Of a stretch of DNA of 48,442 nt, positions 6,660-15,366 are shown piece by piece. Source of the stretch: Actinomycetota bacterium (GTDB taxonomy: Bacteria; Actinomycetota; Actinomycetes; Propionibacteriales; Propionibacteriaceae). Numbering within the stretch: the stretch's first letter is position 1; the number at the start of each line of letters is the position of its first letter. The position numbers and the translations under genes are program-made. The notes under the pieces were generated by a model. It saw nothing but the letters and a program-made list of their open reading frames with translations, was not told where the DNA came from and ran no database searches. The stretch lies in assembly GCA_020161795.1 (NCBI GenBank), contig JAIUOR010000025.1, positions 1 to 48,442 of the forward strand. Direction: 5' to 3'.

Positions 6660-8450
6660 TCAGGAGACCAGGTGCTGGCTTTCGATGATGGCGTCGCGGA
6701 GTTCGCGGCGCTTCTTCTGCTCGGCCGGGTCGGGGACGGGGACGGCTGACAGCAACCGCTGGGTGTAGGGATGCTTGGGGTTGTTCACGATCTCGGGGGT
6801 GGGACCCACCTCGACCAGCACTCCGTCCTTCATCACCGCGATCTGGCTGCTCAGCATCTCCACCACCGCCAGGTCGTGGCTGATGAACAGGCAGGCGAAG
6901 CCGTAGCGCTCCTGCAGGTCGCTGAAGAGCTGCAGCACCCGGGCCTGCACCGACACGTCCAGGGCCGAGGTCGGCTCGTCCGCGATCAGCAGCTTCGGCT
7001 CCAGGGCCAGGGCCCGGGCGATGCCGATCCGCTGCCGCTGGCCACCGGACAGCTCGTGCGGGTAGCGGTTGCGCATCGCGCGCGGCAGCTCGACGCTGTC
7101 CAGCAGCGCCTCCACCCGGTCGGAGAGCTCCTTGCCCCGCAGCTTCTCGTGCAGGAACAGCGGCTCGCCGATCGACTCCCCCACCGGGAGCCGCGGGTTC
7201 AGCGACGAGCCCGGATCCTGGAAGACGATGCCCACATCGCGCCGGAACGGGTACAGGTCGGCGTTCGTGGCGTGGGTGATGTCACGCCCGGCGACATGCA
7301 GCGTGCCCTCGACCACCGGCAACAGCGCGACGGCGGCCCGTCCGATGGTGGTCTTGCCCGAACCGGATTCGCCCACCAGGCCGACCACGCGGCCGGGGTC
7401 GACCCGAAGGTTGATGTTCTTGGCGGCCCGGAACGCCGGACGGCGGCCCTGCTTGGGGTACTCGATGGTGACGTCTTCCATCAACAGCGCCGCGGTCGCA
7501 CCAGCGTCCCCGGGGCCCAACGGGATCGGCGTATCGCCCTCGCGCACCAGCGACACCTTCAGCGCCGGCGCGAAGTCGGTCGCGGTCGTGCCCAGGTGTG
7601 GGACGGCGGCCAGCAGCGCCTTGGTGTAGGGGTGCTGGGGATCGTTGAAGATCTGGTCGGAGGTGCCGTGCTCGACGACCCGTCCGTCCTTCATCACGAT
7701 GATCCGGTCGGCCATGTCGGCCACCACGCCCATGTCGTGGGTGATTAGGATGATCGCCGCGTCCACCCGCTCGCGCAGTTCCCGCATCAGCTTCAGGATC
7801 TCCGCCTGCACGGTCACGTCCAGCGCCGTGGTCGGCTCGTCCGCGATCAGCAGCTTGGGGTCACAGGCCAGTGACTGCGCGATCATGATCCGCTGCCGCT
7901 GCCCGCCGGAGAGCTGGTGCGGGAATTTGTCGAAGCTGCCCTCGGGGTCGGGGATCTCCACCAGCCGCATCAGGTCGATCGCTCGTGCCTTGGCCTGGGC
8001 GGGCGCCATCACGAAGTGGGTACGCAGCGTCTCGGCGATCTGGAAGCCGACCGTGTAGACCGGGTTCAGCGCCGTCATCGGCTCCTGGAAGATCACCGCG
8101 ATCTCGTTGCCGCGCACCTCCCGCAGCCGGGTTCCGGAGAGCCCGATCAGCTCGGTTCCCTTCAGCTTGGCCGAGCCCACAGCCCGTCCGTTGGAGGGCA
8201 GCAGGCCGATCAGGCTCATCGACGACTGGGTCTTGCCGGAGCCGGATTCGCCCACGATCGCCAGCACCTCGCCGGCCTTCAGCTCGTAGTTGACCTCGTC
8301 GGCGGCGTCGAACCACTCCCCGTTCACCCAGAATTTCACGCCCAGGTCGCGCACCTCAAGAATGGTGTCGCCACGCTTGATGTCGCCGTCGCCGATCCGC
8401 CGGGAAAGGCGGATTGCCCCGTCGAGTCCCACCTCTTGCGGCTTGCTCAT
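6660..8450 (-). CDS. Oligopeptide ABC transporter, fused double ATP-binding protein (DppD-DppF type)
   Basis: A 596-residue cytoplasmic ATPase with two complete ABC modules in one chain, which would power the two permeases encoded upstream. The first module has Walker A GESGSGKT (about residue 80), signature LSGGQRQR and Walker B LLIADEPT. The second repeats all three (GESGSGKTTIG near 368). An oligopeptide C-terminal extension follows each module (HPYTKALLAAVP and HPYTQRLLSAVP). Its ATG overlaps the preceding permease stop as ATGA, indicating translational coupling. Substrate specificity (peptide, nickel or glutathione) cannot be read from the ATPase. Confidence 0.93.
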   Translation of the reverse strand: MSKPQEVGLDGAIRLSRRIGDGDIKRGDTILEVRDLGVKFWVNGEWFDAADEVNYELKAGEVLAIVGESGSGKTQSSMSLIGLLPSNGRAVGSAKLKGTELIGLSGTRLREVRGNEIAVIFQEPMTALNPVYTVGFQIAETLRTHFVMAPAQAKARAIDLMRLVEIPDPEGSFDKFPHQLSGGQRQRIMIAQSLACDPKLLIADEPTTALDVTVQAEILKLMRELRERVDAAIILITHDMGVVADMADRIIVMKDGRVVEHGTSDQIFNDPQHPYTKALLAAVPHLGTTATDFAPALKVSLVREGDTPIPLGPGDAGATAALLMEDVTIEYPKQGRRPAFRAAKNINLRVDPGRVVGLVGESGSGKTTIGRAAVALLPVVEGTLHVAGRDITHATNADLYPFRRDVGIVFQDPGSSLNPRLPVGESIGEPLFLHEKLRGKELSDRVEALLDSVELPRAMRNRYPHELSGGQRQRIGIARALALEPKLLIADEPTSALDVSVQARVLQLFSDLQERYGFACLFISHDLAVVEMLSSQIAVMKDGVLVEVGPTPEIVNNPKHPYTQRLLSAVPVPDPAEQKKRRELRDAIIESQHLVS

Positions 8451-9631
8451 GAGGCCACCTCCTGGGCGTTGGCGGGCGAGATCCTGCTGAGCGCCTTGTC
8501 CATCTCACGCTTGGACGGGATGCGCTTGGTGCGCGGGTCGAAGGCGTCGCGCAGACCGTCGCCGATGAAGTTGATGCTCAGCGCGATCAGGATGATGAAC
8601 AGACCGGGCCACCAGAACAGCCACGGCCGGGTCTGGAAGGCGCTCTGGTTCATCGAGATCAGCGCGCCCAGCGACACGTTGGGCGGGTTGATGCCGAAGC
8701 CGAGGAAGCTCAGCGCGGTCTCCAGCACCACCGCCGCCGACATCAGCAGGGTGGTGTTGACGATGATGACGCCGATCGCGTTGGGCAGGATGTGCTTGGT
8801 GATGATCCGCCAGTCGGAGGCGCCCGCCACCCGGGCCGAATCGACGAATTCCCGCTCCCGCAGGCTCAGGAACTCCGCCCGCACCAGTCGGGCCAGGGAC
8901 GGCCACAGGATCATGCCCAGGGCGAAGCCCAGCAGCAGCGGCATGTTCGCCGTGATCCACTGCCCCACTTCCAGCGGCAGCCCGAACTTGGTGGGCGCAC
9001 CACCGATCAGCCGGCCCAGCACCGCGCCGAGCACGATCACCGGCAGCGTGATCGCCAGGTCGGTGAGCCGCATCAGGAAGGTGTCGAGCTTGCCACGGTA
9101 GTAGCCGGCCAGCGAGCCGATGGTCACACCGATCACCAGGGCGGTCAGGCCGAGCACCGTCATCACCAGCAGCGAGGTCTTGATGCCGGCCATCACCGCC
9201 GCGAAGTTGTCGCGCCCGATGTTGTCCTGACCGAACGGATGTTCGCCGACCTCGAAGCCGGGCCCGCCCAGCCAGGTCGGCAGAGTGAGCGTCGGCACGC
9301 CCTGATTCACCTGGGTGAGCGGCTTCATCGGATCCTGCCACAGCCACCAGCCGGGGATCGGGCCGATCCCCATCGCGCTGATCGCCAGCAGCGCGACCAG
9401 GCCGAGGGTCACCACGCCGAAGATCGCGCCCTTGTGGCGGATGAACCGACGCCAGACGACCTGACCCTGGGAGAGGCCTTCGACCTCTTTCGCTTCGCCG
9501 ATGCCCTCGCCGCGGCCGGTCGCGTCCTCCGTCGTCTCGGACGGTTCGGGAAGCTGCTCGCCGGGGACGATGCCCGGGGTGCCCTGCTCGCTCGGCAGCT
9601 GCGGTTCTTCGTTGGGACGTTCGTCGGTCAT
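8447..9631 (-). CDS. Oligopeptide ABC transporter permease (DppC type)
   Basis: A 394-residue inner-membrane permease. A long acidic cytosolic N-terminus of about 65 residues, rich in Glu and Pro, precedes WRRFIRHKGAIFG and the first membrane helix. After a periplasmic loop, about five more helices and the EAA-type loop (FVDSARVAGASDWRIITKHILPNAIG) are visible. The C-terminus has LSINFIGDGLRDAFDPR, typical of DppC/OppC. It is ATGA-coupled to both the upstream and downstream genes. The N-terminal extension is longer than in E. coli DppC. Confidence 0.92.
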   Translation of the reverse strand: MTDERPNEEPQLPSEQGTPGIVPGEQLPEPSETTEDATGRGEGIGEAKEVEGLSQGQVVWRRFIRHKGAIFGVVTLGLVALLAISAMGIGPIPGWWLWQDPMKPLTQVNQGVPTLTLPTWLGGPGFEVGEHPFGQDNIGRDNFAAVMAGIKTSLLVMTVLGLTALVIGVTIGSLAGYYRGKLDTFLMRLTDLAITLPVIVLGAVLGRLIGGAPTKFGLPLEVGQWITANMPLLLGFALGMILWPSLARLVRAEFLSLREREFVDSARVAGASDWRIITKHILPNAIGVIIVNTTLLMSAAVVLETALSFLGFGINPPNVSLGALISMNQSAFQTRPWLFWWPGLFIILIALSINFIGDGLRDAFDPRTKRIPSKREMDKALSRISPANAQEVAS

Positions 9632-11154
9632 GCGTTCACCCGAATCCGTGGGTCGAGGACGGCATACAGCAGATCCGCTGCCAGGTTGGCGAGAATCGCC
9701 AGTGCTCCGGTGAGCATCACGTAGGCCATCACCGGGTCGATCTCACTGCCCTTCAGCGAGTCGATGAACATCTTGCCCATCCCGTGCCAGCCGAAGATGG
9801 TCTCGGTGATCACCGCGCCGCCGATCAGCGAGACCAGGTCGACCGGGATGATCGAGGCGAGCGGCATCAGCGCATTGCGCAGCGCGTGCCGGGTGATCAC
9901 CACGCGCTCGGGCAGGCCCTTGGCGCGCGCGGTGCGGATGTAATCCTGCGACATCACTTCCAGCATCGAACCGCGCTGGTAGCGGGTGTAGGAGGCGAAG
10001 GAGATCAGCACCAGGGCGATGGTCGGCAGCAGCAGGTGCATGAAGCGGTCGAGCTGCATCAGCCAGAAGTCGCCGGTCAGGTTCGGGGTGCTGGCGCCGA
10101 TCGTGGCGACCGGGCGTCCCTTGATCAGGGTGTGCCGGAAGAAGTAGGGGTAGACCTGCATGATCCGGTCGATGTACATCAGGAAGCTCATCACGATTCC
10201 GACGATGACGGCGCCTCGCATCGAGACGCCGCGGTCGGGACCGCCCCACAGCCAGCCGATGCCCATCGCCATCAGGATCGCGACCACCAGCAGGCCCATC
10301 ATCCAGGCCATGTTCATCTCGTAGAGGTAGAACAGCCACTGGAGCGGGTAGTAGAGCGCCAGCCCGACGACCGCCGTGGTGAGCGCGGAATACAGCGCGC
10401 GCTTGTTGTTGATGCCGGCGAACATCAAGGTGACGACCAAGGCCGTCCCCAGGCCGAGGATCGCCAGCCCGATCAGCCCGATGGCCGGGGTGTTCAGCCA
10501 GCCCGAGTACAGGATGAAGATCCACATTCCGGCCGTGATTCCGGCACCGATGCCGAAGATGGCCAGCTTGCGGCGTAGGTCGCCGCCGAGCGCGCCCGCC
10601 CAGAACAGGCCGGCCACGATCGAGATGCCGACCGTGAGCGGGATGTTCAGCGCCGGCGCGTTGAGAAAGTCATTGAGGCCGATGGCCATGAATTGCTTGA
10701 GCAGCACCGCGACCCAGAAGACCGGCAGCGAGTACAGCACGAAGGAGACGAAGGTGATGGAGTAGTCGAAGGCGGTGTACTGCCGCAGCGCGCTGACGAT
10801 GCCGATCATGATGCCCAGCAGCAGTGCCAGGATCGTCGAGGCGAAGATCAGCGTGACGGAGGCGGCGATCGCGCTGCCCATCACGTCCACGACCGGCTGC
10901 GCGGTACGCCAGGCGTATCCGGGATCGCCCTGGAGGAATCCCGACAGCCAACTCCAGTAGCGGGTCAGCCAGGGCTGATCGAGCATCAGCATGGCCTCGC
11001 GACGGGCGATCAGCTCGGCTTTGTTGCCCGCGGTGCTCTGACGCAGGTCGTCCAGCGGGTCGATGGCCAGGTCGACCATGAAGTGGACGATGAAGGACAG
11101 CACCAGCAATGTGCCGAGCGCCAGCCCCAGGCGTCTCAATAGAAATCGGATCAT
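9628..11154 (-). CDS. Oligopeptide ABC transporter permease (DppB type) with extra membrane insert
   Basis: A 508-residue inner-membrane permease. The N-terminus (MIRFLLRRLGLALGTLLVLS) and C-terminal half (EAA loop YIRTARAKGLPERVVITRHALRNAL, and the final AVLDPRIRV) are classic DppB. Usual DppB proteins are about 310-340 residues. The excess is an insert at about residues 163-342 that contains roughly six extra hydrophobic segments, placed between the second and third canonical helices. It begins 117 bp after the receptor gene, separated from it by two hairpins. Confidence 0.9.
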   Translation of the reverse strand: MIRFLLRRLGLALGTLLVLSFIVHFMVDLAIDPLDDLRQSTAGNKAELIARREAMLMLDQPWLTRYWSWLSGFLQGDPGYAWRTAQPVVDVMGSAIAASVTLIFASTILALLLGIMIGIVSALRQYTAFDYSITFVSFVLYSLPVFWVAVLLKQFMAIGLNDFLNAPALNIPLTVGISIVAGLFWAGALGGDLRRKLAIFGIGAGITAGMWIFILYSGWLNTPAIGLIGLAILGLGTALVVTLMFAGINNKRALYSALTTAVVGLALYYPLQWLFYLYEMNMAWMMGLLVVAILMAMGIGWLWGGPDRGVSMRGAVIVGIVMSFLMYIDRIMQVYPYFFRHTLIKGRPVATIGASTPNLTGDFWLMQLDRFMHLLLPTIALVLISFASYTRYQRGSMLEVMSQDYIRTARAKGLPERVVITRHALRNALMPLASIIPVDLVSLIGGAVITETIFGWHGMGKMFIDSLKGSEIDPVMAYVMLTGALAILANLAADLLYAVLDPRIRVNA

Positions 11155-11186
11155 CAGTTAACTTTCAGTGTTCCCTGCCGAACAGG

Positions 11187-11226
11187 CCGGTGGGGCGTCA
11201 GGATATTGCACCCAACGCCCCACCGG
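11187..11226 (-). terminator. Intercistronic hairpin between receptor and permease genes
   Basis: 12-bp stem CCGGTGGGGCGT / ACGCCCCACCGG. With the adjacent hairpin it probably protects the upstream receptor mRNA or partly terminates transcription, so that the receptor exceeds its permeases. Confidence 0.6.
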
Positions 11227-11232
11227 GGAGAA

Positions 11233-11259
11233 CTTCGTGATCAGATTGCGATCACGAAG
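11233..11259 (-). terminator. Second intercistronic hairpin after the receptor gene
   Basis: Perfect 10-bp stem CTTCGTGATC / GATCACGAAG, starting 12 bp past the receptor stop. On the minus strand the run of A precedes rather than follows it, so it is not a classical terminator in the operon direction. Confidence 0.55.
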
Positions 11260-11271
11260 CCCTTTTTCCGA

Positions 11272-13134
11272 TCAGGCAGTGACCTGCCAGTTCCAGAATC
11301 CGTAGAAGATCGTCGGGGCGATGGTGATCGGATCGACACCGGTCACGTTCGCCTTGAACGCCGTCACGGACGGGAACTGGAAGATGGTCACACCGAAGTT
11401 GTCGGCAACCAGCTGCGCCTCGATGTCGCCGAGGATGCGATCCTGCTCAGCCGGTTCGACCGCGGTCTGGAGCTCATCGAACAGCCCGTCGACCTTCTTG
11501 CTGGAGTAGCCACCGAAGTTGTTCAAGCCACCGGTGCGGTAGTTCGCATCGGACTCGGTCAACGCGGTGGAGGTGGACTGCCAGCCGAACAGCGAGGCGT
11601 CGTAGGAACCGTCGCCCAGCTTCTGACCCCAGGTATCGGAACCGGAGTCGATGACCTCGAAGCCGGCCTGCTCAGCCGAATCCTTGATCAGCGCGAACTG
11701 CTGCTGACGACGGACGTTGGACGCGCCGTACAGGATGCGGACCTTCGGGGCCTTGGCGCCGGCCTCGGCCAGCAGAGCCTTCGCACCCTCGATGTCGACG
11801 TCTGCGAAGACCTCGCCCATCTTGTTGGCGGCCACGATCGTGTCGTAGTTCGGCGCACCCGGGGTGACGGTGAAGGAGTTGCGGACGGCCGACTCGGCGT
11901 ACAGCGGCTTGATGATGTCGCTGACGATCTTCTCCCGCGGGATGGTCATCAGGAAGGCCTTACGAACCTTGCTGGCCTTGTCGGCGTCGCCGCCGTAGGT
12001 GGCCGGATCGAACGGGCCGCCGTTGTTGAAGGTCAGGTCGACGTGCTCGTAGGTGCCTTCGAGACCGGTCAACACGGTGACGCCATCAGTGCCCTGGACA
12101 GCGGTCAGGATGTCAGCGGTCGCCTGCGGCGAGATGAGCTGCACCTCGTTGTTCTGCAGCGCCTGGACGGCAGCCATCGGATCCTCGTTGTAACGGACGG
12201 TGATGGTGTCGACCTGGCCGGCGTGAGCGCCCTTGTAGGCCTCGTCCTTGGTCACGGTGAGGAAGGCGTCCTTCTCGTACGCGGTGATCCGGTACGGGCC
12301 GGAGCCGATCAGCAGATCGGTGTCGCTGGGCATCTCGACGACGTTCCAGTCGATGCTCCACACATTGGCCAGCTTGGAGAGCGCGGCCTTGTCGTTCTTC
12401 TGGAACGCATCGATGACCGCCTGCTTGGCCGCGGTGGGATCGTCGATCCCCAGGGCGCGCTTGGCGACGATGTGGGCCGGCAGGCCACCGCCGAGCGAAC
12501 CGACACGGATCTCCCAGTCGGCGAACGGCTTGCTGTAGCTGTAGGTGATGGTCTTGCCGTCATCGCTGATGGTCGGCAGATCCTTCACCAGCGCCAGGCC
12601 CGGGTCGGTGGAGTCGAAGTACACCTGACCGTCACCGGCCGGGATCGGGTTACCGTTCTCGTCCTGGAGGGCCGCGACGTCGTCGCCCTTCACGGTGTTG
12701 AAGTTGCCGCTGATCGCGCCGAAGGCGAGGATCATGTCGGCCGCGGTCACCGGGACGCCGTCGGACCATACGGCCGTGTCGGCCAGGGTCTGGGTGACGG
12801 TCAGCGGATCGTCGGAGACCTTCTCGTAGGTGCCGTACGACGTGTCAGGAACCAGGTTCAGTTCCTTGTCGTAGTAGTTGAAGGACGAATCCGTCATGTA
12901 CTTGATGATGTTGTTCGCCGTGGCGTTGCCGAACGTGGTGTTCTGGTTCAGCGAGTACAGCGGCTGGTTCCACATCACCGAGACGGCGGTCGGACCAGAC
13001 GGCGTGGCGGTGTCCGTAGTGCCCGGCTCGGGAGCCGGAGCAGGGGCCGGGGCCGGCGGCGGGGCGCAGGCCGACAGGGCGAATGCCCCGGCGAGCAGTC
13101 CCGCGGCGACTGCGATCAGCTTCTTGGTGCCCAA
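11272..13134 (-). CDS. Oligopeptide ABC transporter substrate-binding lipoprotein
   Basis: A 620-residue family 5 solute receptor. The signal peptide ends in the lipobox LSAC (Cys about 23), so it is lipid-anchored outside the membrane. A Pro/Ala-rich linker follows, then the SBP_bac_5 fold. I choose TTG at 13134 because GGAGG sits five bases before it and gives a short normal signal peptide; ATG 13146 is the alternative, but its own codons form that ribosome site. The body has VWSDGVPVTAADMILAF and RKAFLMTIPRE, typical of peptide-binding receptors. It is the first gene of the importer operon. Confidence 0.92.
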   Translation of the reverse strand: MGTKKLIAVAAGLLAGAFALSACAPPPAPAPAPAPEPGTTDTATPSGPTAVSVMWNQPLYSLNQNTTFGNATANNIIKYMTDSSFNYYDKELNLVPDTSYGTYEKVSDDPLTVTQTLADTAVWSDGVPVTAADMILAFGAISGNFNTVKGDDVAALQDENGNPIPAGDGQVYFDSTDPGLALVKDLPTISDDGKTITYSYSKPFADWEIRVGSLGGGLPAHIVAKRALGIDDPTAAKQAVIDAFQKNDKAALSKLANVWSIDWNVVEMPSDTDLLIGSGPYRITAYEKDAFLTVTKDEAYKGAHAGQVDTITVRYNEDPMAAVQALQNNEVQLISPQATADILTAVQGTDGVTVLTGLEGTYEHVDLTFNNGGPFDPATYGGDADKASKVRKAFLMTIPREKIVSDIIKPLYAESAVRNSFTVTPGAPNYDTIVAANKMGEVFADVDIEGAKALLAEAGAKAPKVRILYGASNVRRQQQFALIKDSAEQAGFEVIDSGSDTWGQKLGDGSYDASLFGWQSTSTALTESDANYRTGGLNNFGGYSSKKVDGLFDELQTAVEPAEQDRILGDIEAQLVADNFGVTIFQFPSVTAFKANVTGVDPITIAPTIFYGFWNWQVTA

Positions 13135-13202
13135 GATTTCCTCCATTGCTTGAGGCGTCGCACGGCAAGAAAGCCCCACGGACGCCGTGTTGAGCTTGGA
13201 CA

Positions 13203-13231
13203 AACGTAGCCTGCGCCCATTGCTGAGCCAA
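13203..13231 (-). promoter_or_regulatory. Putative promoter of the oligopeptide importer operon
   Basis: On the minus strand TTGGCT, 17 bases, TACGTT, about 70 bp upstream of the receptor start. Position and spacing fit a housekeeping promoter; no other support. Confidence 0.4.
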
Positions 13232-13301
13232 GTCAGCACAGGATGAGATCGTCCATTGTTACCCTACTGATACCGGGCGCCGCTGTCTGGATAACCGCCA
13301 A

Positions 13302-13721
13302 TCAGCGCCGACGGACGACCGCCGTTCCCAGCACGAGATCGTTGAGGCCCCGGCGCTCGGCACCGATCACGACCGCCGGCACGACGACGCAGACCATCGC
13401 GGTGCGGGCGATCGCCCGCCACCAGCCGAGCTTCCCGCCGTCCAGCCGGACGACCGCCACCTTGGCCAGGATCTGTCCGAAGCTGCCACCGGCCAGCCCG
13501 GTGAGAACCGCCTTCTGGACGAAGAAGACCGCCAGGATCATCCACGATCGCCAGCCGCCGTCCCGCAGCACCCCCACGCCGAAGGCGAAGACCGCGAGCG
13601 CCATCGAAGCCCCCCAGTCCACCAGCAGAGCGGCGATCCGGGCCCGCCAGCTGGCCAGCGACCCCCGTCCGCTCTCGGGCAGGCCGAGGGTCTGGCCGGG
13701 GTAGCTCTCCGCGTCGCTCAT
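13302..13721 (-). CDS. RDD family membrane protein
   Basis: A 139-residue membrane protein with hydrophobic segments at about 30-50, 60-80 and 104-120. It contains the RDD-type arrangement RIAALLVDW near residue 28 and the typical ending RRGLNDLVLGTAVV. The start is ATG 13721; the preceding codons up to 13760 overlap the glnA control region and do not look coding. An RDD protein divergent from glnA is a common actinobacterial arrangement. Function is not established; no enzyme motif is present. Confidence 0.8.
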   Translation of the reverse strand: MSDAESYPGQTLGLPESGRGSLASWRARIAALLVDWGASMALAVFAFGVGVLRDGGWRSWMILAVFFVQKAVLTGLAGGSFGQILAKVAVVRLDGGKLGWWRAIARTAMVCVVVPAVVIGAERRGLNDLVLGTAVVRRR

Positions 13722-13742
13722 GATGCCCGAGCCTACTGGGCT

Positions 13743-13780
13743 GTTACATCTCTGAAACACGACTGCAACTGTTGGGATAC
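13743..13780 (+). promoter_or_regulatory. Putative GlnR operator of glnA
   Basis: Four half-sites at exact six-base spacing: GTTAC (13743), GAAAC (13754), GCAAC (13765), GATAC (13776). This fits the actinobacterial GlnR consensus gTnAc-n6-GaAAc-n6-GtnAc-n6-GAAAc. It ends 10 bp before the TATAGC box at 13790-13795, a position suited to activation under nitrogen limitation. Confidence 0.75.
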
Positions 13781-13789
13781 GGGCGCTGC

Positions 13790-13795
13790 TATAGC
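13790..13795 (+). promoter_or_regulatory. Putative -10 box of glnA
   Basis: TATAGC, 36 bp before the glnA start codon. The -35 region overlaps the putative GlnR site and is a poor match, as expected for an activated promoter. Confidence 0.5.
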
Positions 13796-13831
13796 GTGGC
13801 GGAGTCCGTTACCCATGACTGTGGAGGCACG

Positions 13832-15253
13832 ATGTTCCAAAGCGCCGACGAGCTGTTGGCCTACATCAAGAACGAGGGCGTCGAATACGTCGACATCCGA
13901 TTCTGTGATCTGCCGGGTGTGATGCAGCACCTGACCGTCCCGGCCTACGCGTTCACCGAGGACGTCTTCGAATCCGGAATGGCCTTCGACGGCTCGTCCA
14001 TCCGTGGCTTCCAGAAGATCCACGAATCCGACATGATGCTGCTGCCCGATCCCAGCACCGCGTTCATCGACCCGTTCCGGATCAACAAGACGCTGGCGCT
14101 GAACTTCTTCGTGCACGACCCGCTCACCCACGAGCCCTACAGCCGCGACCCGCGCAACATCGCCCGCAAGGCCGAGTCCTACCTGGCTTCGACCGGCATC
14201 GGCGACACCGCCTTCTTCGCCCCCGAGGCCGAGTTCTACATCTTCGACTCCGCCCGGTTCGAGACCAAGCAGAACGCCTCCTTCTACTACATCGATTCCG
14301 AGGCCGGCGCTTGGAACACCGGTCGCGAGGAAGAGGGCGGCAACCGCGGCTACAAGGTCAAGTACAAGGGCGGCTACTTCCCGGTTCCGCCGGTCGACCA
14401 CTTCGCCGACCTGCGCGACGAGATGTGCAACCAGCTGACCGCAGCCGGGCTCGAGGTCGAGCGCGCGCACCACGAGGTGGGCACCGCCGGCCAGGCCGAG
14501 ATCAACTACAAGTTCAACACCATGCTGGCCGCGGCCGACGACGTGATGAAGTTCAAGTACCTGGTGAAGAACACCGCCTGGCAGGCCGGCAAGACCGTGA
14601 CCTTCATGCCGAAGCCGATCTTCGGCGACAACGGCTCGGGCATGCACGTCCACCAGTCACTGTGGAGCAACGGCACGCCGCTGTTCTACGACGAGGCCGG
14701 CTACGGCAACCTCTCCGACACCGCGCGCTACTACATCGGCGGCCTGCTGCACCATGCTCCGTCGCTGCTGGCCTTCACCAACCCGACGGTGAACTCCTAC
14801 CACCGCCTGGTGCCGGGATTCGAGGCCCCGGTGAACCTGGTGTACTCCGCGCGCAACCGCTCGGCCTGCATCCGCATCCCGGTGACCGGCTCGAACCCGA
14901 AGGCCAAGCGCATCGAGTTCCGCTGCCCCGATCCCTCGTCGAACCCGTACCTGGCGTTCGCGGCCTGCCTGCTGGCCGGCCTGGACGGCATCCAGAACCG
15001 GATCGAGCCGCCGGCCCCGATCGACAAGGATCTCTACGAGCTGCCGCCCGACGAGCACGCCGAGGTCGCCACCGTCCCGCCGAACCTGGACGGGGTGCTG
15101 GACGCCCTGGAGAGCGACAACGAGTACCTGCAGGCCGGTGGGGTGTTCACCTCCGACCTGATCGAGACCTGGATCGACATGAAGCGGGCCGACATCGACG
15201 CCATCCGGCTGCGTCCGCACCCGCACGAGTTCGAGATGTACTTCGATATGTGA
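13832..15253 (+). CDS. glnA: Glutamine synthetase, type I
   Basis: A 473-residue enzyme that makes glutamine from glutamate, ammonia and ATP, acting as a dodecamer. Visible family features: the N-terminal beta-grasp ([16 protein letters not shown]), the FDGSSIRGF loop, EAEFYIF, the ATP-binding [31 protein letters not shown] and the [17 protein letters not shown] block. [10 protein letters not shown] contains Tyr402, the usual adenylylation site, and the modifying enzyme GlnE is encoded 7.6 kb away. GGAGG lies five bases before ATG 13832. The gene has a GlnR-type operator. A short TGACC/GGTCA hairpin follows immediately after the stop. Confidence 0.97.
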   Translation: MFQSADELLAYIKNEGVEYVDIRFCDLPGVMQHLTVPAYAFTEDVFESGMAFDGSSIRGFQKIHESDMMLLPDPSTAFIDPFRINKTLALNFFVHDPLTHEPYSRDPRNIARKAESYLASTGIGDTAFFAPEAEFYIFDSARFETKQNASFYYIDSEAGAWNTGREEEGGNRGYKVKYKGGYFPVPPVDHFADLRDEMCNQLTAAGLEVERAHHEVGTAGQAEINYKFNTMLAAADDVMKFKYLVKNTAWQAGKTVTFMPKPIFGDNGSGMHVHQSLWSNGTPLFYDEAGYGNLSDTARYYIGGLLHHAPSLLAFTNPTVNSYHRLVPGFEAPVNLVYSARNRSACIRIPVTGSNPKAKRIEFRCPDPSSNPYLAFAACLLAGLDGIQNRIEPPAPIDKDLYELPPDEHAEVATVPPNLDGVLDALESDNEYLQAGGVFTSDLIETWIDMKRADIDAIRLRPHPHEFEMYFDM

Positions 15254-15268
15254 CCGACACGGTCATAG

Positions 15269-15333
15269 CTCGTGGACATTGGCGCGGCGCTCGGGGCAAC
15301 CCGGGCGCCGCTGGTCTGCTTCGACATGTGATC
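15269..15333 (+). repeat. 65-bp structured repeat, copy 1
   Basis: Matches 16893-16957 in the same orientation, 58 of 65 bases with no gaps. The centre folds into an 11-bp stem, CGGCGCTCGGG with CCCGGGCGCCG (15285-15310), closed by a GCAA tetraloop. Lies just after glnA. Confidence 0.7.
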
Positions 15334-15366
15334 ACCGCCCTTGGCGTGCGCCGACCGTGGGCATCC

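Noticed and set aside
11206-13209. 667-codon plus-strand frame over the SBP gene
   Set aside because: Mirror of the receptor lipoprotein gene, with no family resemblance and no ribosome site.
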